Source: Cryptomeria japonica
Taxonomy: Eukaryota; Streptophyta; Pinopsida; Cupressales; Cupressaceae
Assembly (NCBI RefSeq): GCF_030272615.1
Contig: NC_081413.1
Coordinates: 337,808,802-337,868,801 of the forward strand
DNA: 60,000 bases
Direction: 5' to 3'
Both the position numbers and the translations under genes were made by a program. Below the pieces are notes generated by a model. That model ran no database searches. It was not told the DNA's origin and saw nothing but the letters and a program-made list of their open reading frames with translations. The first letter of the stretch is position 1; every line of letters begins with the position of its first letter. Positions 35,235-46,176 of the stretch are shown here, in pieces.

Positions 35235-36736
35235 TGATGTAGAGTCCTCCTTGTATCCTTCTAAACACTCTAAGATGTATGACACTAACCCCTCAAAACA
35301 ACAATAGGATCCTATCAGGGCAAGGCTCTACAACATTAGTTCAACATCTCACAATCTCCAAGACTCATACTTACTCAAATTGGGTAATTTTCTCCCTCAT
35401 GCACCATGAAGCCTCCAAAGGTTCTTGACCATTACCACACCTATTTTGGGTCTGACATGACTCACATGGACTAGATCAAACACTGCTTTTAAGGATTCAA
35501 CACCATATCCTATAACACCTTCACAATTAAGCCTATTTGCAAGTATCCCTTTGAAACGGGTAAAGGGACCTTAAGTCCAAAATTTCCCAAAAACACTAGC
35601 AAAAAAATCATAGATTCAAATACCCTTTTAGGTCTTACACAATTCCCCAAAAAGGAAAGGTCAAGGTCTAACAAAAAAAAGGGTTGAACCCGGTGAAGGT
35701 CAACTGTCCTAAAGGGCTAATTAGGCCTCCATTTGTGAAGTAACTATATCCAAATGAACAAACCATATAAGTACAACCACATGAGAATGTGGGGAACCAT
35801 AAACCATCATGGATTCTAGGGTTACATGCCTGGAATCATCACCATTTTCCTTCTAGGGTAGCTTTATTGTTTAAGGACTAGGTAGCCACATAGAGATGTC
35901 TACCTAGGGCCTGATCAAACACACACCTCCCTTGCTCCTCCTGAAAAATAATTTTGGAATCTTAGAATACACATGCCATACTTGCATTTCACCCAATCCC
36001 ATGAGTTTCAAATGGATAAATTGCAAGTTATGGCCATGGAGAAGAAAAACCCTAGGTAAACCCTAGTTTTCTGGGTACCTACAACAAAATTGGAATAACA
36101 GGAGAAAAACACATAGTTTGAACCTCAAACCAAAGCCAAATCCAAGGTGATTCACTGCTCTGACAAAATCACATCATTGGGGATTGATCCCAATCCGTAC
36201 AATGTCATACCCCATGCCAAAACTCAAGAAAAACACATAATTTCATTAGTTTGCAGTCATCAAAACCTTCCTCCATATAGTCTAACCTTGGGAATTGGAT
36301 CCTCAAGGTGTATACACCTCTTTGAAACTACTGTCAACCAAAAGAAAGAGGTTAGAGCCATTGGAGGAGTTCAAACAAACAAAAATTCAAAAATTGCATA
36401 AATGTTGCTTATGACAACTTTTGACAAAGTTGTCAAAATGTCATTCCCCACCTCCTAATGCCTTGGGTTAAGACTGACCCCTCCTAAAACACCCTAGAAT
36501 AACTAAAACCACTAGGATAACTATTTCCTAGACACACTTGATCTCCTTTTGTCCAAAAGTCCTAATTGGCTTATCAAGATGCCAAAATAGGAGTTTGGCT
36601 CACAAGATGGGGTCTTTTTATTAAAAACACACAATGCATGATTGAAACGCATGTAAAACATCCTAAGACATGTTTGATGCCTTATCCTTCATCCTCTGAG
36701 CCTAATTGATTATCTTGAAGGGTTTCTCCTACACCT
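35235..36736 (-). repeat. 5' LTR of gypsy B
   Basis: It is 1502 bp. On the plus strand it runs TGATGTAG to ACACCT; its outermost base is changed compared with the other LTR (ACCA). It is followed by the TTTGG duplication. Confidence 0.92.
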
Positions 36737-36741
36737 TTTGG

Positions 36742-36867
36742 TCTTTATTTCAAAACTATATGTGGGAGATTGTTGGATGTCTTCTATTGGGAGAGACTTG
36801 TTTGGCATTTCTTGGTACTTAGATGTTTTCCACATCTAGTGTTGTGATCAATGCCAAAGGGGGAGAT
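36742..36867 (+). other. Remainder of copia A internal region with the last purine tract
   Basis: This short stretch continues copia A after element B. It includes the purine tract AAAGGGGGAGAT (36856-36867) directly before the 3' LTR. Removing B rejoins 29016 to 36742 across one copy of TTTGG. Confidence 0.85.
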
Positions 36868-37857
36868 TGTTGGCTATTTGGTGGAATTGATTATGAGTTG
36901 CATTGATACCAACACTTGTTGTTTGGATGCTTTATCGACACCCTTCTGGTCCTAGTAGGATGAGTGGTTTCTTGTTAACTTGGATCCGACATGATCCGGT
37001 AGGCTCCGGTATAGTTTGGTGATGGAATTGGCTTGTTCATGATACTCATGCTCATATTTGGTCAGTTGGTTTTGGTTTGATGATTGGATGCTATCCTTCT
37101 TGCTTAGAAGCTTGGTTTCTCATTCTGACAAGGGTTTCACCGGCAAAGCTTTTGGTGAAGATCTTTGATGAATTGCACAAGTGGTGTTGGTGTAGCTTCT
37201 GGTGGAGTTTCAGGATGATGTTGGTGATCATGTTCAAGACTTAGTGGATGGAGATCATTGCTAAAGCGTGTGGACCTATATTGGGTCCCAGTTGATCTAG
37301 GTTATGGACCGACTTTAATGTAACGTGTGGATTGGACCAATTGATGTATTTTCGGGATGTCTTACGTCTTAGATATTATTTTTTTGGTATAAGGTCGACA
37401 TGGTTTGTAATTATGTGATTGGTTTATTATCTGGTGGTCGACCTCATTATTTATGGTCGAGGGTTTATATATATAGATATAAGATCTCAGTATAGATCAT
37501 CATGGTCAAGGAATGTAATATGCGAATAATGTAATAATATTCAGGCAGAGGAGTCAGTTGATCATTGGAGACCAAATTGGGTTTATGTATGAGGATTTAG
37601 TCCTCCGATATTGAGCTTAACCAGAATTGTACTCAGGCATAGGAGATGCTATCTTTTGCAGTTCAAAACTTCTCTGGATTGTAGTCTAGATATATATGTA
37701 GTCAGTGAGGCTCCTTTTGTGATGAGCAGTGTGCTCTAGGCTATTGGCCTTCCTGCAAGTGCAGGGCCCTCAATTGTAATCCACATTTCCTACAAGTGCA
37801 GGGCCCTCAATTGTAATTCACATCCTTACTACAAAAGTATTATCTGATTGTGGGTAG
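36868..37857 (+). repeat. 3' LTR of copia A, truncated
   Basis: It starts TGTTGGCT and aligns with 20639-21834 but stops after TATCTGATTGTGGGTAG, missing about the last 210 bp. It contains a 40-bp tandem duplication at about 37750-37830 (CAAGTGCAGGGCCCTCAA twice) that the 5' LTR has once. Its TATA box is at 37466-37475. The truncation coincides with the start of element E. Confidence 0.9.
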
Positions 37858-38140
37858 TGTAATACCCTAAAATTGGTCATCTAAACCATGAGTCCCTAAT
37901 CTTGACAACATCACCAAGGTCCTAACCAAAGGCAATTAAATCAATTTTGAGCACATTATTATTTCTTTAATCATCAAATGTCACATGGCAAATAAATTAC
38001 TCAATATTAATTAAATATTTATTTAATTCATTGAATTATTCCAAGAATATCATTTTAATCAATTATCCTATTTAATTTATTAAATATCCTAGCATATTTA
38101 ATTAATTAATAAATTTGCCATTTAATCATGCAAAAAAAAG

Positions 38141-38195
38141 AATTAATTTATTACAAAAAAGGAATTAATTTATTACAAAAGAGGAGTTAAATTGA
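38141..38195. repeat. Short direct repeats in element E LTR
   Basis: GAATTAATTTATTACAAAA occurs twice in tandem, with a third diverged copy (GAGTTAAATTGAAAA). Confidence 0.55.
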
Positions 38196-39099
38196 AAATA
38201 AAATAAAAGAATTGAATTGAGAGAGAAATCAAACTTGAGATATTATTTCTTTTTCTAAATTTAGAACTTGAAATCAAAAAAGCAATTAATTGAATTATTA
38301 ATCATTCTCTAAAATTGGAACTCACAGCTTTTGAGAAAAAGAAGTTCAGTTGCATTAAAAGACTCTTTTCTTGAATAAATCAAAGAATTATCTATTTTTA
38401 TCACAAATGCATGGAATTAATTAATTCTTATTTCTAATGCAACTTGAACTTCTTATCTGAATGCATTTCAATTAAACTATAATTGGAATCTATCTCAAAG
38501 TTGACTGAACTTGATTTCTCAATTATTTCAATTAATTCTAAATTGTGTTTTTTATTGATCTCTCTTGTAATTCTCTATAAATTTAGCCTTCAACTCTCAT
38601 CCAAAACACCCCAGAGATATCTAAGAAACACCTTGGAGGTTATTATTATTATTATGTTGATTTTTCTCTGGAGTCATTGAAGATATTATGCTTGCTTTTT
38701 TGAGATTTATTGCATCTTAATTTAGCTTTTTCCATTATTTGGTTGAATTCATTATTTGCTTGAATCCATTATTGCTTGAATCATCATTGCTTGAATTATT
38801 CATCCATCTTGCATCTGTTTTGCTTGTTTATCATTATCATATAGATTAAATCCTTCATCTTGGTGTAGTCTAGTCACTGGTATTACTTATAAAAATCTGA
38901 GAGCAATCTTATACTCGCATCTTTTAGAAGGCAATTAGTTGCTTTGTTATGGTTTATTATTTATTGATTATTGATTTACTAACCATACATGTAATGACTT
39001 AATTGAAGTGTTGTGCCTGCAACTATCAGACTCCATTTCACTTTTGACACACATTTCTGGTACCCAAAACCCAGTCCATCTCAAATCTGGTTGTACTCA

Positions 39100-39640
39100 G
39101 TCATTGAAAACTCAGAAATTTACCTCTGTCCAGCAAACAGTCGTACGAGTCTTTTGATTTATCATCCTGTATCATATTCTATGATGTACAAAATTCCATC
39201 AGTCCTATTAGTCTTTTTTTTGAGCCTGCATCCTGTGTCGTACGAATCTTGATTATCTCTCGTCCAGTTGTGAGAATTGTCATTTCATCCTGAATCCTAT
39301 GTTGTATGATAAACCTTTGCATTGATTAGTTTGTCATTCTAGACATACCCATCTATCGTACGGTACAAGGAAGCAACTTGTACAAAACACTGTTGTTGTC
39401 ATCCTGAAGCTATTGAATTGTCGTCTGGTCCTGATAAACCTGTCGTATGAATCTTTGATTTTGTCAGTCCTAAATAGTCAAACTTGCCTAAAATAGTCTA
39501 CATCAAGCATAAAACTGGTTATCATCATCCTGAGCATAAACAGATCAAAACAATGTACCTCTGTCATTTGTGTTGCATGATTTGTCGATCATCTTTCAAC
39601 TAGTTCAATAAACTACATATCAAACCTAAGTCACTTAGAT
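39100..39640. repeat. Dispersed TCGTACGAATC repeats in element E leader
   Basis: GTCGTACGAGTCTTTTGATT, TGTCGTACGAATCTTGATT, CTGTCGTATGAATCTTTGAT, ATCGTACGGTACAAGG and GTTGTATGATAAACC recur, usually next to CATCCTG. Spacing is irregular. The core TCGTACGA is a perfect palindrome with two CpGs in otherwise CpG-poor DNA. Confidence 0.6.
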
Positions 39641-39839
39641 AAACATCTTATATAGGATAGATCATTCTTGAAACCAGACTAAATCTTAGTTGCTCCTCTC
39701 AAATAATATGTTAACTGAACAACTAGCCCTGAACTTGATCTTGACTTTTGCATCACAAATAGCTTTAGGTCACCCCAATCAATAAAAATGCCTATTCAAA
39801 CCAAGAGTTCTCATAAGAAAGATGCCAAAGGAAAAGGGC

Positions 39840-40983
39840 AACCCTTTTCATATAAATAATTCATTTTACGAAGAGGACCCCCTGACTGATAAACCTTCAT
39901 CATCAGAGATACCAGTTTACGATCAACCTTTATCTCCCACTATACCTAGAACATAACAAAATGACGAAGACAACCTCAGTATTCTTGAAACTAATAATGA
40001 TTCCTCATCAAGTGAAGCTGAAGATTCTAAACCTCCAGAAAAAGATATTCATAAATATCAAAAGGATAGAGATTTCCAAAAAATGATGAAGGCTATCATG
40101 GCTAGAGAAAAAGAAGACTATTTTCTAGAACTAGCAAAACAAGGTGCCAAACTTCCCACTAGATATGACGTTCAGACTCTCATCACTAAAAAGGAATAAT
40201 CACCTATAATAATGCTCCATAGACAATTACTAGCTTTAGGGACTGCGGTCACATAACTCAAAAACAAGGATAAGTCCCCAAAACAATATTCTCTAGAGAC
40301 AATATGCCCATTTCCATTTGACAAAAACCTATACATACCTCCATTCCCTTCAAGAGTTGAGATTCCAAAATTTGACAAATATGATGGTACCTCAGATCCT
40401 CAAGATCATGTCAGAGAATTTTGTGCTGCTTGCATGGAATTCATGCACGATCAAACGTATCTCATGCACCTTTTTTTGAGGAGTTTAGGAGGACAAGCTA
40501 TGGAATGGTTCTCAAGTCTACCTAAAGGGATAAAAACTTTTGAAGAACTAATCCAACTGTTTTTACAAAAATACTCCTACAACATTCAACATCCTATTAC
40601 TATGATCGAACTTTGCAATACCAAATAGAAAACAAGGCAGCCTTTTCTCACTTTCCTCCAACGTTGGAGAAAGATGTTCTCTAGGTATTCACAGCCTATC
40701 CTCAATGCTGAGAAAATGGATATATTCATCAATAATCTGGTCCCTGAATTGAAATATAGTATCCAAATGCAAGTACACCCATCATTTAACAAAATGGTAG
40801 ATAATGCTATCCGAATGGAAGATGTGCTTATAAAGAAAGGAGATAACACGCCTTGGAAAGAAACACAACCAGGATCTAGCTCTAAAGAGAAGAACAAGTA
40901 TTGGAAGTATGGCAAAGACAACAATAAGATTATTGTTAATGACAGAGTAGTAGACACTTTTAAAACCAACTCAAAGCCCATGA
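39840..40983 (+). pseudogene. Gypsy gag of element E, 3'-truncated
   Basis: A single frame with a few stops (TAA near 39957, 40198 and 40255; TAG near 40626). It has an acidic serine-rich N-terminal part, a basic coiled region (HKYQKDRDFQKMMKAIMARE, about residues 75-100), then FDKNLYIPPFPSRVEIPKFD, KYDGTSDPQDHVREFCAACM, LRSLGGQAMEWFSSLPKGIK, FLQRWRKMFSRYSQPI and MDIFINNLVPELKYSIQ. An ATG at 39788 with a basic stretch lies one frame off. The capsid is the same type as element C's gag (FDKRIPMPPFPTHFVTPKFD, FLQRWRNLASRCS), so E and C belong to related lineages. It ends where element D begins. Confidence 0.88.
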
Positions 40984-41662
40984 TGTCATGCCCAAACTTT
41001 TGAGCACGGACGGGATAAATTTTTTTTTAAATAAATACCTAATAGCATTAAAGTTCGCTATTTTCCATGCACTAACGAGTTTATCTTAACTATGTATGAG
41101 TTAACTCTAACCACTAACTCAAGTAAGCCATAATAATTTATAATTAAATTGCAGAATACTAAAAGAATTATTTTACTACCTCAACAATTTTAATCAACAA
41201 CTTAATTAAATCAAAACTCTCTAAAATAATTTACGAAGATAATATTAATCTCTAATAATCATTAATTGCTTTTAAGAACTAAATGAATTAGTCCTAGTAC
41301 TTAGTTTTATTAATGCCTAAATTTTAATTTAACAATAATTAAAATGTGGTTAAACTATATCGACTAAAGGGTCAATTAAATTCATAATGAAATTTGTCCT
41401 ATAAAGTTTAATCTCAAAAACCTATATCTAGGTGGACTAAAAATATTCCCTATAGTCAAATAACTCACAAACAAAATAAATTTCCTAAATGACTAACTCC
41501 AATCTAGTTTAAAATTTAAGACTTCACATTTAAATGTTTATTTAACATATATAAAATACGAATGTTAAATAAACTAATTAAATTAAAGTCAAATTTATAC
41601 ATCCATAATTAACAACTATATATAAATATATATATGTATATTTATAAATATATACATATGAT

Positions 41663-41712
<50 letters not shown>

Positions 41713-42203
41713 CATTTAAATACCTATATAATTATGTGAGGATATTCCCCCTTTTTTTTTTTTTTTTTAACATACATTATTATCAAATTTCTAATGAAAA
41801 CCCTAATTAAAAAATATATATATATATGAAAATACCCCTACATTTTTTTTTAATCTCTTCTTTATTCTTTTGTACTACCCTAACCCTACCCGGGCTAGGG
41901 TTTTATTTTTTTGTTTCTTTGTTTTGTGCAGGGCCGAGGTTTCTCGCATGGAGGAGCAGTGACCATGGGGGAGTAGTGGCGGCTTTGGAGGAGGCGATGG
42001 CGGGTTCTCCCCGGCCGCCACTGTGTGTACACACAGCGGCGGCGGTGCTGGCGGGCCGCGGGCCACCCACTATGTGTCCACACAGTTGGTTCCCCCCCCC
42101 CCCTTGAAACCCCTTTTTTTTATATTTACTTTTTTTTTTAAATTTTATTTTATGTTAATAAATATATTTTTTTGTTTATTTAAAATATATATATATATAT
42201 ATA
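40984..42203 (-). repeat. Element D 3' LTR, distal part
   Basis: AT-rich, with a long (TA)n run at about 41670-41710, poly-T at 41752-41769, a GC-rich island at about 41880-42085 and a C-run at 42093-42104. It ends in a (TA)n run where element C inserted. On the plus strand the island contains an open frame rich in proline, but it has no family signature and the other strand is equally open. Confidence 0.65.
41880..42085. other. GC-rich island with palindrome in element D LTR
   Basis: It contains CTGTGTGTACACACAG, a perfect 16-bp palindrome, flanked by CCGCCA and CGGCGG to make a 28-bp near-palindrome at about 42016-42043. It also has an imperfect inverted repeat around CCCGGGC with telomere-like AACCCTA and TAGGGTTT arms near 41880-41903. 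Confidence 0.6.
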
Positions 42204-42994
42204 TATATATGGTGAAAATGGATAAAACAACAATAATATTGAAAGGCTAAATGAATTCAACCACAAAACCCTAGCCTAACAACAACAAAGATCCACCATA
42301 ACATATGAAGATTACCTAAGACAATGCAAATCAAATGAAATCACAAAGATTATACCATCACATGTCCAATAAGATTTGGATCTCCATTCTTCCTATCTCC
42401 ATTGATCTTGCTTGATATATTTGCTCTCAGATTTTGTGTGCACAAGAGCTCAACAAAGAATGGAAATGTGGTTGCAAGTAGGATCACATATGAAAGTGCA
42501 AAAGGCATAGTGTAGTCGAGTCCATAATTGAGTTAGTCAGGGTTTGATAATGAAGGAAGCATCTCCTTATATAGAAGACACCATAAGAAATGGAGGGATA
42601 AGATTGAGAGGTGTAAAAGATAAATGGTCGGTTGTGATTAGAGGGTAGGTAAAAGAAATAATAAAATAATGAGAGTGTAGGTAGTGTATTAATTAAGAGA
42701 TGAATGACATGTGTCATTGGAGGAAAAGGTTAATGAATTAATTAAATAAATAAAGATTTATTTAATTAATAGAAGAAGTGGGATCAATTAAATAAATAAG
42801 ATATTTATTTAATTTAGGAAAAGGATAATTTAAATAAATAAATGTATTTATTTAAATGAGAAATAAGGCTAGAAGAGAATAAATGAATTAATTAAATAAA
42901 TAAAGATTTATTTAATTAATAGAAGAATTAGACTAAAGTAATTAAATAAATAAAATATTTATTTAATTAGACATGAAAATTTTAGGTGTCTACA
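42204..42994 (-). repeat. 3' LTR of element C
   Basis: About 791 bp. On the minus strand it starts TGTAGACACC. Its end, expected as CCGTATACA, has merged into the TA run. It contains five successive A/T-rich hairpins near 42733-42985 and a TATA box at 42566-42573. It is nearly identical to 54298-55004 apart from about 90 bp missing there. Confidence 0.88.
42566..42573 (-). promoter_or_regulatory. TATA box of element C 3' LTR
   Basis: TATATAAG on the minus strand. The same site is in the 5' LTR at 54660-54667, where it would drive the element's RNA. Confidence 0.5.
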
Positions 42995-43008
42995 TTTTGC
43001 CCCTCTTT
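42995..43008 (-). other. Polypurine tract of element C
   Basis: On the minus strand AAAGAGGGGCAAAA directly precedes the 3' LTR start TGTAGACACC. Confidence 0.75.
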
Positions 43009-43509
43009 GAGACAATGTAGCTTGTCGCGTTGTTTCAAAGAAGATTAGATGAACTGATACAAAGTTGCCCCAAGATGGGAATGATATGCCGAGAGATTGG
43101 ATGAAAATGTTTGGAAAGGTCGTAGACAATCTCTCGATAAGAAAGAAAGGCTAGAATGGACTGACCGAATAGAGTGACAGAGTCACGGGATAAAGAAGAC
43201 TGACTCGGGAGAATAGGACTAGGGCTAGGGCGAGGGCAGTCTAGAAAATAGACCATGAGGGGAATACATCCTCATTGTCATCCATACATCCAAGAGGTTA
43301 GAGTGTAGAGAGAGAATAGAACAGCAACAGTCAGCAGTGATGGCATTGGTGCATAGATTCGATCACATTCGCCAATTTCAAAGGCCAGCAGATGTAGGAG
43401 AGCCGGTAAGTACCACAAAACCTCTTTGTACTTTGTCGCAATAAATGTTGTCATTAATACATGCTAGGTAGTGCAATAAATGCGCTTTAGGATAATGTCA
43501 AAAATGTGT

Positions 43510-43800
43510 AGGTGCATCTGTGTTGGTGCCAGGCGCGTCTAGGTTGGCTAGGCGTGTCTATGTTGGTGCCAGGCACGTCTAGGTTGGCTAGGCGCATCTA
43601 GGTTGGGAAAAGCATCTGTGCCAGATGCGAGCGTGTCTGTGTTGTGCAGGCACGTTTGTGAAATATGGGCACATCTATGTAGGATAGGTGCGTCTATGCA
43701 TAACAAAGGCACATCTGTGTATTTTAGGCGCGTCTATGTAGAGCAAGCACGTTTGTGTAGTCTGTAAGCGCGTTTATGTCATGAAGGCATGTTTATGTCT
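43510..43800. repeat. GGCGCGTCTATGTTGG repeat array in the PMD intron
   Basis: At least 14 degenerate copies of GCGCGTCTRTGTTGG spaced about 16-30 bp, including the direct pair CAGGCGCGTCTAGGTTGGCT and CAGGCACGTCTAGGTTGGCT. Many copies show CG changed to CA or TG. Confidence 0.8.
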
Positions 43801-43927
43801 TCAAGGTCAAATCGACAGTTCTGTGATGAACATACATTGTCGATTGGATAAGCTGCTAAGAGGATACACTCAAGCAGGTCCTCTAGGGAAGACTAGGATA
43901 GTAGATAGGGCTAGGATAGATCGAGGC

Positions 43928-44187
43928 ACTTTATGATGAATAGTGAGTACCAAGACATAGTACTTTGTGATGAACAAGGAGTACCAATAGGAGCAGCACT
44001 TTGTGATGAACAAGGAGTACAAATATGAGCAACACTTTGTGATGAACAGGGAGTGCTAAAATGTAGTACTTTGTGGTGAACAAAGAGTACCACGAGGATA
44101 AATAACAACACTTTGTAATGAACAGTGACTGTCACTAGGATAGATAGCAACACTTTGTGATGAACAGTGAGTGTCACTTTGACTAAC
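43928..44187. repeat. Seven-copy CTTTGTGATGAACAGGGAGT repeat
   Basis: Seven tandem units of about 34-42 bp, each starting ACTTTGTGATGAACA and followed by GGAGTACCA or a variant, then a more variable tail with AGCA or ATAG. The last unit lies ~25 bp before the intron acceptor. Confidence 0.85.
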
Positions 44188-46176
44188 ATGATTGATTTGC
44201 TTGACTGCAGGAGTACTTACCTATGCTGGAGTCATGGGAGAGATTCCCATCGACTCAAAGGTTACGACCAGAGTTGACATTCGAGGACAGGGTTGCCATT
44301 GAGGTTATGGGTCTACAATTTATTATATATGTGCCTGAGTTATAGGCAAACATGGGGTTGCTGACTGCACTGGCTAAGAGGTAGCATTCAGAGTCATGCA
44401 CTTTCCATTTGTCGATGGGTGAGATGATAGTCACCTTAGAGGATGTATACAGGATATTGCAGATATTGATCAATGGGGAGTTGATACCCTACGATCAAGA
44501 TGGAGACAGGGAGGCATTGAGATGAGTGTTACAGGATTCGGGACTAGAGATGAGGGCTAGACACGTGGCATGGGACACGATGATAGCAATAGGACTGGCA
44601 CTACCAGCAATGCTAGGAGGAGTGATCAATGGGTTCCTATGTCCAGACAGGGCAACATGAGGGTTGGCTATGGGCTAGGGGAGCACCTTGGAGACACTGG
44701 TTACATAGCATACCAGATATACCTAGGGACCGTGCGTGCTGGCACACTTGTACTATGAGCTTCATCAGTTTGTTTATCATGGATCCATAGGATTGGGTTG
44801 CAGAGTTACATTGTTGCAGGTTTGGGCATATGAGCATTTTCCAGTCACATGGCCGATACATTTTTGAAGTTGGGGTCATGGACGCAATTTTGTTCATCTA
44901 TATGATATGATTACCTCATAGCCATGGATTGGCAGGTTGGAGCACTAGGGTCGAGTGATCGATGAGATTGACATTGTGATATGGAGGTCATACCGCAAGT
45001 GCGAGCAGTGGGAGGATGACGTAGTGGATCTTCCATACACATTGAGGAGCAGATATCTGATTGGGTGGATGCCCTATGTACTAGAGAGGCAATTAGTGGA
45101 CAAGGTATGCAGTTAGTTTGGCAGGATCCAGCAGATGCCACAGGGTTCTAGTATGTATGCGCGGACAGTACAAGACCAAACACACTTTGAGCCATTGTTA
45201 TCATATGATCAGGTCATGATGTAGCTGGTAGAGATGGTGCCCATGCCATGGGATATGTGGCCTGAGATTGAGGATGCAGGGATGGATGCAGAGTATACTG
45301 CATATTGGGCAGAGCATCCATTTCCATGCCTGACAGATCCAGGTGAGCAGATAGATGGAGATGGCAGAGGGGATGAGGATGATGATGGAGATGGTGGAGA
45401 TAGAGGCCGACGGAGGAGGCGGGGTGCAGTTGGAGAGAGGAGAGTGGCTCCATAGAGAGAGGGTGGGGAGGAGAGATAGGCTCAGGTGGTGAGGGGTTGC
45501 AGTGGATTTCCATTATAGGTGCCAGTAGCACAGGGTCCTAGATAGGTTGCAGGGATAGGGACAGAGGCAGGTACAGGTATAGGTAGAGGCATAGGCACAA
45601 GCACAACCACCAGTATAGGGGGAGCCACAGGCACAGGGGGCTGAGGAGGAGGAGAATGAGCTATTTGAGATGAGGGAGATCTGCCAGGGATAGGTAGATG
45701 AAATCTAGGATCTAGAGAGGGAGATAGCTAGGCTCAGGAGACAACTGAGGGACACTAAGCAGGAGCGAGATCAGGCCATCCAGCGCTACACTGAGGCTGA
45801 GACAACACTGAGGGTTGGGAGGCAGGCAGTAGAGGACACAGGGGTTGGATACGCCTATGTTCTATAGGCATGGGAGGAGATAGGTTATTGGAGAGACCTA
45901 TACTATGGGGCAGTGCCACTAGAGCAGTGGGTGAAGAGCTTCTAGAGATCATCGCGGACAGTGACGACTATTGGAGGGAGTCAGAGGAGACAAGCATCTA
46001 GTGGTGGGGTTATGGGTCCTCCACCACCACCAGATAGAGGGGACAGGAGAGATGATCCTGGGGTAGGTCCTTCTAGGGCTCCAACTCCATTGAGACCAAG
46101 CAGCTCTGAGGGAGGGAGTTCATCATAGCCTTAGAGGGCTCCCTATGTACTAGTTTTGTACCATTTTGTATTATGA

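Larger units (their letters stand above)
29022..36736 (-). mobile_element. Ty3/gypsy chromovirus-like element B, complete, nested in A
   Basis: Both LTRs are present (29022-30530 and 35235-36736). They are flanked by a 5-bp duplication TTTGG (29017-29021 and 36737-36741) that belongs to copia A. On the minus strand the order is 5' LTR, initiator-Met-type primer site, gag, zinc knuckle, protease, RT, RNase H, integrase, chromodomain, 3' LTR. Integrase after RNase H is the gypsy order. Numerous TAG stops and several altered catalytic residues make it inactive. Confidence 0.95.
20639..37857 (+). mobile_element. Ty1/copia element A, interrupted and 3'-truncated
   Basis: Plus-strand order is 5' LTR, primer site, gag, protease, integrase, RT, RNase H, purine tracts, 3' LTR, as in Ty1/copia. 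Three large events disrupt it: ~3.2 kb of unknown DNA in gag (about 22490-25690), gypsy element B (29022-36736), and loss of the 3' end of its 3' LTR at the start of element E (37858). RT has lost its catalytic block and the protease active site is altered, so the element is non-functional. Confidence 0.92.
37858..40983 (+). mobile_element. 5' part of gypsy-like element E
   Basis: It begins TGTAATACCCTAAAATTGG, an LTR-like start, directly after the broken copia A LTR. A long AT-rich stretch with short repeats follows (LTR plus leader, 37858-39839; I could not place the LTR end or primer site), then gag on the plus strand. Element D interrupts it in the gag tail at about 40983 and the rest is outside the window. 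Confidence 0.7.
43406..44210 (+). other. Intron of the PMD pseudogene, repeat-filled
   Basis: GTAAGT donor and TGCAG acceptor in phase 0 keep the PMD frame across the gap. The intron carries two repeat arrays (43510-43800 and 43928-44187) and little else. Confidence 0.7.
43340..46176 (+). pseudogene. Plant mobile domain (PMD, MAIN-like) gene, decayed, antisense in element C
   Basis: Exon 1 (43340-43405) encodes MALVHRFDHIRQFQRPADVG and two more residues, then a GTAAGT donor. An 805-bp intron ends TTGACTGCAG at 44210. Exon 2 reads on in phase: EYLPMLESWERFP, LTFEDRVAIEVM, FHLSMGEMIVTLEDVYRILQ, then WDTMIAIGLALPAMLGGVIN, VTLLQVWAYEHFPVTWP, EQWEDDVVDLPYTLRSRYL and IGWMPYVLERQLVD. FHLxxGEMxVTLEDV and LLQxWAYEHxP are the PMD signatures. 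After an acidic and arginine-rich stretch (to 45455) and a frame change come a Gln/Ala/Pro region, a coiled coil (LEREIARLRRQLRDTKQERD) and a proline-rich tail. Exon 2 has 13 in-frame stops to 45455, all TAG or TGA. Host PMD proteins act in the nucleus in silencing and expression control; this copy encodes no intact protein. Confidence 0.82.

Noticed and set aside
41826-42107. Open frames on both strands, rich in Pro, Ala, Gly
   Set aside because: They come from the GC-rich island of element D's LTR. Frames are open on both strands at once, with no family motif.
43510-44187. CRISPR-like regular repeats
   Set aside because: Units are degenerate with variable, non-unique spacers, and the sequence is a plant nuclear retrotransposon.
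44570-44758. 62-residue plus-strand open frame in the PMD exon
   Set aside because: It is in another frame from the PMD signatures and has no motif of its own.
45214-45531. 105-residue minus-strand frame rich in Pro, Leu, His
   Set aside because: Antisense of the acidic and Arg-rich tail of the PMD pseudogene, whose plus-strand frame has clear homology.
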